From positions 1,178,001-1,242,000 of the forward strand of contig NW_004457708.1 in the NCBI RefSeq assembly GCF_000203815.1: 64,000 bases of DNA, read 5' to 3'. Below the pieces are notes generated by a model, which saw only the letters and a program-made list of their open reading frames with translations, was not told the DNA's origin and did no database searches. The translations under genes and the position numbers were made by a program. Origin of the DNA: Cavenderia fasciculata. Its lineage: Eukaryota > Evosea > Eumycetozoa > Acytosteliales > Cavenderiaceae. Positions 1 to 13,433 of this stretch are shown here, in pieces (position 1 is the first letter of the stretch; each line of letters begins with the position of its first letter).

Positions 1-68
1 GAAAGTTTTCCATCAAAGTAAATATCCATCATCTTTATTTTATTATTATTATTGATGATTAAAATGAA

Positions 69-1392
69 ATGATGAAAGTACTATCATTATTTATAATAGT
101 ATTATTAATACTCTTATCAGTTGTACCAAGGAATCAAGGTACAACCTTTTCAAGTTTGTACAAAAAAAAAAAAGAAAGATCATCATAATATGATAGGTCG
201 GTCTCTAACATTCTTTTCTTTTCTTTTAGTTGTATTGATTCAAGAATTTGATTATGTGATTATTAGATCTACAGATAATTTGAATTTCAGTGATAATGTT
301 AGAGTATTGGATACTAGAGTTGTAGAGATTACAAATAATTGTACAAGATTATTATATAACGATGATGATAATGAAAATGCCAAGATCTTTGTGGAACGAC
401 TACGATGTCAACTATCACCAAATATACCAAGCGGGTATATTACAGTATTTAACGAATCAACACGTGATATGGCAGTTGCGTACATTGGTCTCGCTCCAAT
501 CATACTATCAATCACTCCTAACCAACAAGTTGCATCGTTTGCAGACCAACAACAAAATAGTAGAAGTAGTAGTAATGCTATCACTATTAAAGGACAATTT
601 TTTGAAAATATATATCCCTATCATATATCATTCAAAAGTATCTATACTGATCATATTGGTTTAGAGTATAGACCGATTGATCAATCTACGATTATCATTG
701 ACAAGGGGTTTGTAGGGATTGGTCAAGTAGGTATTACATTGCGAAAAGTAATATCGGCAGACTTGCAACCCCTATCACATACAAGTACTGTTAGTATAGG
801 TGCACCTATCTTTATATCAAGTGATTTTAATGCTACAAGTGGATTAGCAACCATCTACTTTTTAAATCTTTGTCATCCAGATTATCCAAATCAAGTATTA
901 ATCAGGTTTCAAGATTCCATCATCTTTCAAAATGTATCATATGATCAAGAAAAGATTTGGTTTAATGTTGGACAAAATGAAACAACATCTTTATTTGGTC
1001 CCTATAATATTAAAGTTGGTGGTCAATTATCTTTTATTCAATACCTTTCTCCAATCACTAGTAATAATAATAATAATAATTTACAAGATTTAATAACAAA
1101 TATTACATTGCCACCAATATTTGGAGGTAATATTACATTGAGTGGAAAATATTTTAAAGAAAAGGATTCACTTGGTATTTCAACTTGGTCATTTTACATG
1201 ATCGACAGTATAGGTTTAAATATTACTCTTCAACCTATTTGGTCAATTCAAAATAATGACAATATTAATAATAATAAGATACTTGTCTTGTCGATTCCAA
1301 GTGGACAAGGATCATTTGATCTTTATTATCAATACAACTCTTTTAATTTTTCATATCAATCAAATGTACCTTTTAAATTGTATTATATCTAA
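69..1392 (+). CDS. Secreted IPT/TIG-like (immunoglobulin E-set) protein
   Basis: Two exons, 69-138 and 230-1392, joined in frame (410 aa). The ATG at 69 gives a clear signal peptide (MMKVLSLFIIVLLILLSVV), which the longer downstream frame lacks; the intron has a GTACAA donor and a TTCTTTTAG acceptor. The mature chain is rich in N-glycosylation sequons. Around residues 315-330 it has a PPxFGGNITLSGKYF segment typical of IPT/TIG domains in dictyostelid Tgr-like and EGF/TIG surface proteins. No C-terminal membrane helix is visible, so it is probably secreted or is a short relative of membrane Tgr proteins. A binding or adhesion role is inference from the fold. Confidence is high that this is a gene and moderate for the family. 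Confidence 0.75.
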
Positions 1393-1607
1393 AAAAGAAA
1401 AGAAAAGAAAACAACAAACAAACAATTGTACAAATATATATATAAATATATATATAAATATTTATTTTATAAAACATGTAAAAATATTAATAAACTCAAA
1501 TCGACTTGCGAAAAACTAGTTAAATATCTAAATTTTGTATTTATTTGTTCATTTTCTTTTTGTTTGAGATTAATCTATTATATCTCTTTTTTAATCTATA
1601 TATATAA

Positions 1608-3994
1608 ATGAGTAATCTATCATTCCTTGATCAACAAGATAGAGAAGATATAAAAAGGTAAAAAAGAAAGATAGAGAGAGAAAGATAGATAGATAGATAG
1701 ATAGAGAAAGAGATCATCATCATCCGATTCATTATTCATTTACTATTCTTTTCTTTAGAAATCGAAACAATGTATCAAATAAATTAGTATTTAGTGTTGA
1801 GAATATATGTCAAAAGATTAGAGAATTATATATAATTGCAAGTAAAGATACAACAAATATCAATGGATTGGAAGTAGAAGCACGTATTGGGTTGATGGTA
1901 CAGGACCCGAAAACATTTAGATCGGGTATTATCATTGAAGATTGGGCAGCATTGGCAAGACGACTTGCGAGAAAGTATGGAGAAGGTAGAGAGACGACAG
2001 AGACTGACTATTTGTATACACAGCATCGTGTCACTGTCGATGTAAACGGTCAAGTCATTAAAAGCGAAGCAAAGATTGACAAGACTGCCTTTGATCAATC
2101 GACAAGTCTCATCTATGACGTTCGTGTATCAACATCGATCGAACGACAACTTGGACAATTGCCATTGGTACCACCACCCGAATCAAGTTCACAAAGAACC
2201 AAGTTTAGACATACTTTTATCGATGTTGACAACCCTCAATGGAAAATCGACATGACACTTGTCAGAACCAATACTGGTGAAGAAACTTATGAAGTTGAAT
2301 TGGAAATATTTAATACTTATATTATTGACGCTCTTGAAAAAAATACTCTACATAATTTAATTTCAAAATTTATTAATGAAGTAAATAGAATAGAAAAGAA
2401 AAGAAATAGAAATGGATTGATTAATTAATTAATTTATTTTATTTTATTTATTTTGATATATAGACAAAAAATATAATAACAATGATTCAACCAGGGAGAT
2501 TATCATTTCCTGATATTCAAATGACAAAACTTGAAGATCCAAGATTTGTTGATGTTTTAAAAGTAAACAAAAAAAAAAAAACAAATAATATTACTTTTTT
2601 TTTATTTACTTACTTTTTTATTTTTAGCAAAAAGTACTTGGGTATATACCAGATTGTAATCCAAATAGAACAAGAGAATTTCCAGGAGCAATGCCAATTA
2701 ATTTTGGTAAAAAACATTTTCCAACCATTCAAAGAGATATGTATTATGTTTCTGAAAAAACAGATGGTATTAGATATATGATATTAATTTATAAAGGTGT
2801 CATGTATATGATTGATAGAAAATTTGATTTTTTTAAAATCGATGGTAATGAGTATGTACAAAAACAAAAAACAAAAAAAAAAAGGAATTTAAATGATTTA
2901 ATCTTTTTATTTTCTATTTTTTTTTTAGTGAATTATGTAAAGTATTACATGATGATACATTATTGGATGGAGAAATGATTAGACATTTAGAATCAAAAGA
3001 ACCAATGTATTTTATTTTTGATATTTTGGCAAGAGAAAACACGAAATTTGGAGATAAACTTTTTCAAGAGAGAATGCAACATATTGGTAAAGTTGTAGGT
3101 GACTATAGACAAAGCGTAGGGTCAGGAGAATTGGGTAAAACTCCTTTTATCCTCATTGCCAAAAGCTTTTTTGAAAAGAAACATATTTCAAAAATCTTTT
3201 CAAGTATTAAAACGTAAGAAATGAAAGAAAGAGAGATAGAGATATTATATTCATTTGGTAAATATTTATTTACTTATCTTTTATTTTTTAGAAATAAAAA
3301 TGGAGAAAGAATATTTTCAGATCAAAAAAGAAATCATCAAACAGATGGACTTATTTTAACACCAAACAACGCATACAAAGCATATGCAGATCAAAGTCTG
3401 TTTAAATGGAAATATTTGGATTTGTGGACAATTGATTTCAAGGTGGCTCAAAACAGTGATAGGAAATGGTTTCTTCATTGTGCGGGTCCCAATAATACCG
3501 ATATTCCTTGCAAGGAATTAATGTTGTCAACTGAAGACTTTGCACTACTAAGCACCGATTATAAGAGATCACGTGATCAGGGTTGCTTTATTGCCGAGTT
3601 TTCATTTGAATTTTCAAAGGGAATTTGGAAGTATCATTTGGTGAGACCAGACAAGAAACGTGCCAATTATATCACTGTTTTTGTTGATACTATGGAATCT
3701 ATTTGTGAAGGAATCACCAAAGAAGAGTTGGAATACAGATTCTTGTGTGCTGGTGGTCATGACAATTGGGATGTTGAAGTAGAAAAAATGCGTCACCATA
3801 TTGCTTCAACTCTTACCAATAAACTTAAACAACAACAACAACAACAACACCAACAACAAAAAATTCAACAACCTCAACATCATAGTCAACATCATGGTCA
3901 ACATCAACAACATCAACAACATCAACAACAAGATGATATTTTTGGTGGAGGTAGTTCATCCAATCACAATTATGATCCTCATGGTCAAAGATAA
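1608..3994 (+). CDS. mRNA capping enzyme, RNA triphosphatase-guanylyltransferase fusion
   Basis: Six exons (1608-1657, 1759-2380, 2464-2562, 2628-2851, 2929-3213, 3292-3994) join in frame to 660 aa. The N-terminal half resembles the metal-dependent tunnel-family RNA triphosphatase: an acidic motif LEVEARIGL at about residues 54-62 and a second acidic strand YEVELEI near 194-200 supply the metal-binding glutamates. The C-terminal half is a GTP:RNA guanylyltransferase. It has the nucleotidyl-lysine motif I EKTDGIRY (Lys about 301), then FDFFKIDG, LLDGEMI, FDILA, TDGLILTPNNAYK and FKWKYLDLWTIDFKV, corresponding to motifs III, IIIa, IV and V. The two domains would remove the gamma phosphate and add GMP to nascent RNA polymerase II transcripts in the nucleus. 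A long poly-Q/H tail follows the catalytic core. The start lies in a tiny first exon missed by simple ORF calling. Confidence 0.93.
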
Positions 3995-4035
3995 AAAAAA
4001 TATAATAAAAATTTTATATATATCTCTTTTATTTT

Positions 4036-7000
4036 TTAAATTAGATCATTCATAATTTCAGTTAGATCATAACCAATACTTTCAAATGAACGTTTATGTT
4101 TACTTTTTGTTTCATTGTCTAATCTTGGTTTGCTTGATAGAGTTTGTTTCACATGATTTAACAATTTCTTGATGGCAACAATATCTTCACCAATACTAAT
4201 CGCCGGTGAAGTTCCTCTTGATTGCATTAAATCCATTTGACTCTTGAAATTAAATTGTTGTTGTTGTTGTATTTGAGGATTTCTTAAATTTTCTTTCCAT
4301 TTTTCAATATTTTTAATAAATCTTTGATTCAATAGAGATTGTTCAATTAGATAATCTCTTGTCGTCAAAAGATTTGGAATTGAAAACCATGTTTGATTAT
4401 TTATAAATTTATCTCGAAGTTGATTATCTTGTGGTATCAATGATGCTAGTTTACTTCTATTATTATTAAATATATTTGAAAATGAATTAATTGAACTAAA
4501 ATGTAAAAAGGAAAATATTATTAATATTATTATTATTATTTGTTTTTTTTTCTTTTTTTACCATTCAATTGAACTTGTAATAATCCAAGAATTATGATTA
4601 TGATTATTTTTAAATAAATTAATAAATAATTTTTGTAAAGTTGAATGTAATTGTTGTTGATCCATTTGAGTCAATGATGAATTATTTTTTGCCAAGTTTG
4701 TTAAAAATAGAGTAACTATAACCTTGTTTGATATTGCTATATTGATACTTGAATTTAAAATCTCTAAAATTTGTTTATGATTTAATTTTGAAATTAATTT
4801 GACAAGTGAACCATAAATTGGTTGTAAGATATTTGATAAAAGTAGAGGATAGTTCAAAAGTGTTGAAATATTTTCAATAATATTATTTTTATGATATAAT
4901 GCTATATCAATAGATGAAATTGATTCAATTATTGTTAATATATTTTCCTAGATGAAGAATAAAAAATAAATATTAGTTTTCTTTTTTTCTTTGTTTTTTT
5001 TTTTTTTTTTTCTTATACCAAGTTTGTTGAATCAAATTTAGATAAATGATTTAATTTTGATTGATAATATTTTAATTTAATAAAACATTGATCAAGTAAA
5101 TCTACAATTTTCTCTTTAACCAATGGCGATAATATTATATACAAATTTGATCCCAAAGATTCAAGATAGATCATTGCAGAGATTGGTACAACCATTGTAT
5201 TATGGTCTTGACCAACAACAATTTGTTGTTGAAAATCTTTTAAAAAATGATTATATAATATGATTTGTTTGTTTTGATCCATTACCATTCCAACTAATAA
5301 TTTACATAAATAATTTTTCTTTATAATAAGGTTAAATATATTTCTATTATTTAAATTTTTAAACTAAAAAGAGTAAAAAAATAAAATTAATAAATAAATA
5401 AATATTTGTTTTTCTTTTTTTTTATCATACAAAAGAAATAATTTCTAAATCAATTAATTTTTTTGATTGATCATTACAATGATCATATAAAATAGTCCAA
5501 ATACCAATTGAAATTTTAGCTATATAATCATTTAAACCAATAATATTTTTTAAAATGAATCGATAAAGTGAAATGTCAGATGTAATCGATTTACTTTGTT
5601 TAAATAATCTAATAAAACAAGTAAACAAATATTTTGTAAATGTTTTACTTGATAAAATGACAGGAGTTGTTTCTAGTATTTGAAAACACATTTGAAATAA
5701 TTTAAATGGTATTGATTGATCTTGAAATAAAATGTTGTTTCCAAATGTTGATAAAATGAAAAATAATTTTCCAATCTTTTGATCTTGTGAATAGGAATGA
5801 CTATTTGTTTGTTGTTGTAATAATACTCTTGTTATTCTTTCATGTCTACCAAATTTCCATAAAAATCCTGATAAATCATTTACACGGTTTATATAATCTG
5901 GTTGTGTTGTTGATTTTTTCTCTTCCATTGATTCTAAACAATACTTGTAAAGATCGTAAAGTGATAGCATTGAATTTGTTAAACTTTCATTATCCAAATA
6001 GGAAGAGAAATGTTCAAAAAATATTTGTGTTGTATTTAGAAAAAATATTGATAGTTTTAATGATACTTTGTTTTCTGGTTGATTTGATACCTTAAAGTAA
6101 AAAAAATATATTAATAATATGAACAATAATATAATTATATTTAAAATTTAAATTTCATACTCTTTCTAATTGATCTTTACAAGAATTTAATAATTTTTCA
6201 AGAGTTGATCTTATATCAATCTTTTCCAATAAATCAAACTTGTTTTCACAATCCAATATAAATATATTTTTAAGTGCCTTGTAAATATTTAATTTTACTG
6301 GTTGATTACTATCAATTCCTTCTTGAAATACATTTAATAATTCTTGACAATCTAAATAAAAGAAAAAGGAAAAGAAGAAGAGTTAAAATTTTGTTTATCT
6401 TTTTGTTTCTATTCTATTTTTCTTACATTCAACAAGATGTTTTAAATTTTGAGGATTTGATAATTGAAATGAATTGACAGAAAATAAAAGGTTTTTTAAA
6501 AGTAATAGATTCTTGTCAATGTTTTCATAGAGTTGATCATTTATCTGTTCCAATGATTGATCGCCAAATTCTAGTGTAATAGATTTAAAAGGTTTTGAAA
6601 AATCTTTGATTGGTTTTGCAACTCTGATCAAGGTGACCGATGAAGACAGCAACTGACGTATCATTGCCATTGAAACGGGATAGAATGATCCTAAACGCTC
6701 TAAAATCGATGATAACAATAGTACTAGAGTATCAATTGATTTGACCCAAAAGTAAATTGATTGTTCATCATCATGTTGTTGGTGGTGGTTTGATGTCTGA
6801 CTTGTAACATTAATGTTTTCCAACAAGTTTTGAATATCTCTTACGCGTATTGAAATAGTATCTTTTAATCGTTTAATAAACAATGATAGAAATTGACTTG
6901 TAAATGACCATCCCTTATCATTACCCATTGACATTGGTAACAAATTTGTATAATATGTATTTGCCAAAGTCACTACTATATATGATGTTGGTGCATCTTT

Positions 7001-7272
7001 TGTTTCTAAATATTTCTAATAAACAAACAAAGAACAAAGAAGTAAGTAAGTAAGTATACTATACTATGTATTCACTCTCTACTCTCCTCTACTCTCCTCT
7101 ACTCTCCTCTACTCTAATCTACTCTAATACATACTCCCAATACTTCTAAAAACACATCTTTATTCTTTTGTAAACCTTGGGGTGAACAATTAGTGTATAA
7201 CTTATCGAGACTCTCTCTTTGTTGTGTTAGTTCTATATTAGGTTCAAGTAGATTCTTTAAATGCGGTTCCAT
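4036..7272 (-). CDS. Large alpha-helical protein, possibly FIRRM/C1orf112-like
   Basis: Seven exons on the minus strand join with consistent phases: 7272-7135, 7015-6427, 6351-6161, 6090-5431, 5363-5019, 4947-4562, 4495-4036 (922 aa). The first exon (MEPHLKNLLEPNIELTQQ) was fixed by its GTATGT donor and the in-frame acceptor at 7016. The protein is almost entirely predicted helix with leucine/isoleucine-rich amphipathic stretches and no catalytic motif, signal peptide or membrane segment visible. Length and character resemble the FIRRM (C1orf112, DUF4487) family, which partners FIGNL1 in recombination control, but this is a guess, since no diagnostic motif was recognised. HEAT-like scaffolds are the alternative. 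Intron 1 contains a 10-bp minisatellite. It is transcribed divergently from the ankyrin gene starting at 7428, 155 bp away. Confidence 0.7.
7081..7130. repeat. 10-bp minisatellite in an intron
   Basis: Tandem units of the type ACTCTCCTCT, three perfect copies followed by two ACTCTAATCT-like variants. They lie inside intron 1 of the minus-strand helical protein gene. Confidence 0.85.
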
Positions 7273-7427
7273 TCTTTGTCTCTCCTCGTCTCTCTCTCTT
7301 TATCTCATTTATCAAAAAGTAAGAGGAATGAAAAAACTACAGAATGTTTTGATGCACTTCCCTCTTTTTTTAGTTTTCCACTAAATCTACTTCTACTTCA
7401 TTATTTACTTTTTATTTTTCAAAAAGA

Positions 7428-9876
7428 ATGGCGGAAACAAATAATACTACTTCTTTTTCATCTTCATCATTCAATGATATACTTAAATCTCAGTATATTA
7501 GATGTAAGATATTCAATTTTATAACAGATATATCAAAGATTGATAAAGAGGTTTATAGAGGTGGTGGAGGTAATCAAGATGATGTACCACGTTGTAGAAA
7601 GGTTTGGTTAAAAGGTAGAGATATCATAAAGTTACCTCATCTTGGTTTGATATCAAAGTATGGTATGTCATGGGACTTTATCAAACATTATCTACCAGAT
7701 AATAAGGATAAACACAAAGACAAGGATAAAGATAAAACATGGTTAAGAAGAATTGATGTGATTACCAAGTATTGTTCACACCGAAATGCAACATTGGACA
7801 CTCTCAAACATCTATTGGAATGGTCACCTGATTATGAAAATAAGAAAGATTTACGTATCAATATTGGATCGACATCAGATACAGTAAATGCAAGTCTACC
7901 TAGTATATCAAGTATTTCAAATAGAGATATATTGGAATATCTAATTGAAAACTACCCAAATATTTGTTTGGATGGTGTAGCTGATAATGCTGCCAAATGT
8001 GGTTATCTAGCAATCATAGAATTATTAAACTCTAGTCAAAGAGGTCGTCAACATTTAGATTATTCTGATACAATGTGTATAGCTTCAAAAAATGGTCAAT
8101 TACACATTGTACAATATTTACATAATTATCTCCCTCGGAAACAATCATCAACTTCAATGATTGATTTATCTTCAACACATGGTCATTTAAATGTTTTAAA
8201 GGTAAGAAATATAAGAAATATATATTTATCTAAGAGATAAGAAATAATAATATTAATATTCTAAATATTCCTATTAGTTTCTTCATGAAAATAGATCAGA
8301 AGGTTGTTCAATGTCAGCTATTAATGGGGCAGCTATGAATGGTCATATTGAAGTTGTAAAGGTTTGTAATTAAATATCATTAATAATCATTCTTTTATTC
8401 ATTCCATTCCAATACTATTTTCTCTATATCTATATATAGTTTTTATATTTTAATAGAGAGGATTGGAAAAGAGGTATTCAAAAGAATCATCAATTAAATC
8501 TAATGGATATTGTATCAAACTATGGTCATTTTGAAATTTTAAAGGTAACAAACAAAAAAAAACAAAAAAAAGACAAAACTATTCTATTCTATCCAACAAA
8601 CAATCTTACTTACTTTCTTTGTTTACTTTAGTTTTTAAATGAAAATAGATCAATTCCTGCTACATGCTCGACAAATTGTATGGACTGGGCTGCAAAAAAT
8701 GGAAGATTAGACATTTTAGAGTATTTACATTTAAATAGGACAGAGGGATGTTCATCTAAGGCTATGGACAATGCTGCTATGAACGGCCATTTAAATGTAG
8801 TTCAATGGTTACATCGGAATAGAAGCGAGGGATGTAGTAAAAAAGCTTTGGATAATGCATCTACTTTGGAGGTGGTTCAGTTTCTAGATCAATATCGACA
8901 AGAAGGTGCAACAACTAGAGCAATGGATAATGCTGCTACAATTGGTCGATTAGATATTATAATGTATCTAAATGAAAATAGAACTGAAGGTACTTCAATG
9001 AATACTATGGATAATGCAATTGAAAATGGTCATCTTGATATTGTCAAAGTAAGTAATAGAAATAGAAATAGAAATAGAAAGTTTAATTATTTAAGTTTAT
9101 TTAATTATTTATTTAATTTAATTTAATTATTTAGTGGTTAGTTGAAAATCGTAGTGAAGGAGGTTCAGGACGTGCAATGAGTAAGGCAATATTTGCAAAT
9201 GCAAGTTTTGAAATGATCCATTATATTCATGAAAACTTGAAACAAGTTGGATATTTGACCCCAACCACTGCTGCAAGGATTGGTCGATTGGATATCATTG
9301 AATTTCTAGATAAATATTATGGTGATAGTGGTGGTACATGGACAAATGAAATTATGGATATGGCAGCGGCCGTGGGACATTTAGAAATTGTTCAATATCT
9401 TCATCAGAATCGTACTGAAGGTTGTACTCTGAGTGCTATTGAAAAAGCAGCAGAATATAATCATTTAAATATTATTAAAGTAAGAAGTAGTACAATAAGA
9501 ATTTTAAATCATTTTGATATTAATATTTCATTTCTTTTAATATATTTAGTTTTTATATTTGAATAAAAGTGAAGAAAGTATTGAAAAAGCATTGGATCAA
9601 GCAATTGTAAATGGACATTTAGAGATTGTTAGATGGATCATTGAAAACTGTACAAGACCAATTATCAAGAGCCCTAATCCTCTATTAGAACCTCCATTCT
9701 TTAAAATACAGGTAGTTTATGCATTTGAAATATTTACTTTTTTATTGCAACATGATATGATTGACACGACTCTAATCAACAGTCAATACATTAAGAATAT
9801 GTATTCTCGTCATCATTTTGAATTGGTCCAACTTTGTAATTCATTATTAAATATAAATACAAAAATTGGAAATTAA
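7428..9876 (+). CDS. Ankyrin repeat protein AnkA1
   Basis: Six exons (7428-8201, 8278-8361, 8440-8544, 8632-9048, 9135-9479, 9550-9876), every one a multiple of three, encode 683 aa. Residues about 1-150 form the family's non-ankyrin N-terminal module: a SQYIRCKIFNFI segment, then DIIKLPHLGLISKYGMSWDFIKHYLP and a conserved NATLDTLKHLLEWSPDY stretch. The rest is degenerate ankyrin repeats of about 28-33 residues with the signature LHxNRTEGCSxxAMDxAAxNGHLxIVK. Introns fall just before the FLH of a repeat. No signal peptide or membrane helix is seen, so it is presumably cytosolic or nuclear; the partner is unknown. It is the first of four tandem same-strand paralogs and appears intact. Confidence 0.88.
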
Positions 9877-9944
9877 TAAATACAACACCCAAATTAAATG
9901 TGTTTCATTATTTTTTAGTTTATTTGCTATTATAATTAATGAAT

Positions 9945-10095
9945 CCTTGTACAAATAATATATTTAAAGTACCATATTTCCAAAACCAACGCGTAATATT
10001 AATATTTTTCTATTTTTATTTCTATTTCTTTTGTTTATAATTACAAATAGAACCAAGAAATTGATGATAATGCATTGCATTATGCTATATTTTAT
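9945..10095 (+). pseudogene. Relic of an AnkA-type gene start
   Basis: The stretch from about 9951 reads ACAAATAATATATTTAAAG, matching the start of AnkA3 at 12711 (TNNIFKVPYI), but it soon loses similarity. A short frame near 10050 reads EIDDNALHYA, which resembles an ankyrin repeat. It sits between AnkA1 and AnkA2 and looks like the remains of a deleted copy. The extent is approximate. Confidence 0.5.
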
Positions 10096-10218
10096 GATGG
10101 TTTTGGGATAAAAGTGGTGTCAATCATATCACATGCCAATAAAAAAGAAAGAAAAAGGAAAAAAAGTATTACTTTGTACAGTCCTTTTTTTTTCAAGTAG
10201 CAGTAGTCATTTTGAAAG

Positions 10219-12187
10219 ATGACTACAAATATTAATAAAAATATATTTAAAGTACAGTATATAAGACGTGTTATCTTTAATCAACTGGAAGAGATATCAA
10301 AGATAAAGAAGGATAATAATAATGATCAATCATCATCATCATCATCATCATCAACATTATGGTTAAAAGGTAAAGATATCATCAAATTACCTCATCTTGG
10401 TTTGATATCAAAGTATGGTATGTCATGGGACTTTATCAAACATTATCTACCCGTCAAGGATAATGTATCATGGTTAAGAAGACTAGATGTTATTACTCGT
10501 TATTGTTGTCATCGTAATGCAACATTGGACACTCTCAAACATCTATTGGAATGGTCAAAAGATTATGATATTACAAAAAGTTTACATATCAATCTTGGAT
10601 CAACATCCGATACACTAAAGAAAAGGTCACGTAACATTCGAACCATTTCAAATAGAGATATATTAGAGTATCTCATCCAAAACTACCCAAATGTTTGTCT
10701 TAAAGGTATAGCTGATAATGCTGCCAAATGTGGTTATCTACCAATCATAGAGTTGTTAAACTCTTATAATATCCCATTTAATCGATCAAAAGCAATGCAT
10801 ATTGCATCAGTCAACGGTCAATTTAATATCATGAGATATTTACATGACTATCTTCCAAAGAAACAATCATCAACTGTCATGATGGATTATACTTCAAGTA
10901 ATGGAAATTTAGAATTGTTAAAAGTAAGTAAAGGATGATTGGTTTGTTTTATAATATTCTAACAAACAATAGTTTCTTCATGAAAATAGATCAGAAGGTT
11001 GTACAAAGGCATCTATTCATTGGGCTGCAATGGGTGGTTATTTTGAAGTCGTAAAGGTATGCCAGATCGCAGGTCACCCACGCAACTCTATCATTCAATT
11101 CTTTCTAATATTATTTCATATACCACCTATCTTAGTTTTTATATTCTAATCGATTATTGGATTTGAAAAGAGGTGGTGACCAGGATATCTATAGAATTAA
11201 TTTAATTGATATTGTATCAAGAGAAGGTTATAATGAAATTTTAAAGGTATATTCTTGAAAGTAAAAAGATAAACAAATTATAATTACATTTAATCTAAAT
11301 TACCTTTATTTTTACTAGTTTTTAAATGAAAATAGATCATCAATTCCGACAACAGGTACAACCAATGCTATGGATTGGGCAGCAGAGAGAGGCCATTTAA
11401 ATATTTTAGAGTATTTACATTTGAATCGTAGTGAAGGTTGCACAAAGTATTCTATGGACAAGGCTGCTGTGAACGGTCATCTAAATGTAGTTCAATGGTT
11501 ACATTGGAATAGAACAGAAGGAGGTACGACATCGGCTTTAGATTATGCATCAACTTTGGAAATAGTTGAATTTCTAGACAAAAATAGACAAGAAGGTGCA
11601 ACACCTAAAGCAATGGATCGTGCTGCTTTAATGGGCAGATTGGATATTATAATGTATCTTGATAAAAATAGAACTGAAGGATGTACAACTGATGCTATAG
11701 ATAATGCAATTAAAAGTGGTCACACAGATATTGTCAAAGTAAGTAAATGGAAAATGATGGAAAATAGAAAATATATCTTTATTTAATTTTTAATTTAATT
11801 ATTTATTTATTTAGTGGTTAGTTGAGAATCGTAGTGAAGGATTTTCAAGGTATTCAATGCTCTATGCTATTAAAACCAATGCAAGTATGGAAATGATATA
11901 CTATATTCATGAAAACTCGAAAAGCAAAAAGTGTACGCCAAATGCAGCTACGGCATGCCATGCAATCGAGATGGGTCGATTGGATATAGTCGAATTTTTT
12001 CATCAACACTATCGCAATATTCCAATAGTATGGGGAGGTACATACCACGGACATACCATGGATGAGGCCGCAACTAGAGGATATTTGGATATTGTTCAAT
12101 TCCTTTATCATAATCGTACTGAAGGTAATGTATTACGAGCAATAGAAAGAGCAGCAGAAAATGGACATTTAAATATTATAAAGGTAA

Positions 12188-12235
<48 letters not shown>

Positions 12236-12646
12236 TTAATATTGATTGATTGATCTATCTTTGACTAACCAATCTATCTATCTATATATATTTAGTTTTT
12301 ACATTTAAATAGAACAAATGAAATGAATTTATCAAATGCATTGAATAATGCTATCAATTATAATCAACATAGTTTTATAGATGTAGTAAAATATATTATA
12401 GAGACACGTCCAAAAGGACAACGGACAAGATTAGATCCTCCAAAATTTAAAAGTAGAAATATATATGCATACGATGTTTTCTTGGTTTTATTGGAATATG
12501 ATATGATTGACATTACTCAAATCAATAGTGATTATATTAGATTAATGTATTCAAGATGTCATTTTGAATTGGTTGATCTTTGTAATACATTATCAAAAAT
12601 TAATACCAAAATTGAAAATGAATCTTGTTTAGATCCTTGGCTCTAA
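10219..12646 (+). CDS. Ankyrin repeat protein AnkA2
   Basis: Six exons (10219-10923, 10973-11056, 11136-11246, 11319-11738, 11815-12183, 12296-12646), all divisible by three, encode 679 aa. Architecture and exon order match AnkA1: N-terminal module MTTNINKNIFKVQYIRRVIF, poly-serine, WLKGKDIIKLPHLGLISKYG, the NATLDTLKHLLEW block, about twelve ankyrin units and a terminal exon with DPPKFKSRNIYAYDVFLVLL. It is closest to AnkA3, with which it shares long near-identical stretches (for example QNYPNVCLKGIA), indicating recent duplication. All splice sites conform to GT...AG and no frame break was found. Confidence 0.87.
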
Positions 12647-12704
12647 AAAAAAAAACATTATAATAAACCATATACAGATTCACATCTCTTTCATTTTTTT
12701 AAAG

Positions 12705-13394
12705 ATGACTACAAATAATATATTTAAAGTACCGTATATAAGACATGTTATCTTTAATCAACTTAGGAAGAAGAATCGATCATCAACAACATTATGGTTA
12801 AAAGGTCAAGATATCATCAAATTACCTCATCTTGAAATGATATCAAAGTATGGTATGTCATGGGACTTTATCAAACATTACCTACCCAACAAGGATAATG
12901 TATCATGGTTAAGAAGATTAGATGTTATTACTAGTTATTGTTTACATCCAAATGCAACATTGGACACTCTCAAACATCTATTGGAATGGTCACCTGATTA
13001 TGATATCACTAAAGGTTTACATATCAATCTTGGATCAACATCAGATACACTAAAGAAAAGGTCACGTAACATTCAAACCATTTCAAATAGAGATATATTA
13101 GAGTATCTCATCCAAAACTACCCAAATGTTTGTCTTAAAGGTATAGCTGAAAATGCCGCCAAATGTGGATACCTACCAATCATAGAGTTGTTAAACTCTT
13201 ATAATATTGATATTGGTCTACCATTTAATCGATCAAAAGCAATGCATATTGCATCAGTCAACGGTCAATTTAATATCATGAGATATTTACATGACTTCAT
13301 CCCAAAGAGACAAGTAGCAACTGTCATGATGGATCATTCTTCAAAATTTGGAAATTTAGAAATGTTAAAAGTAAGTATAGTAAATCTCTATAAA

Positions 13395-13433
<39 letters not shown>

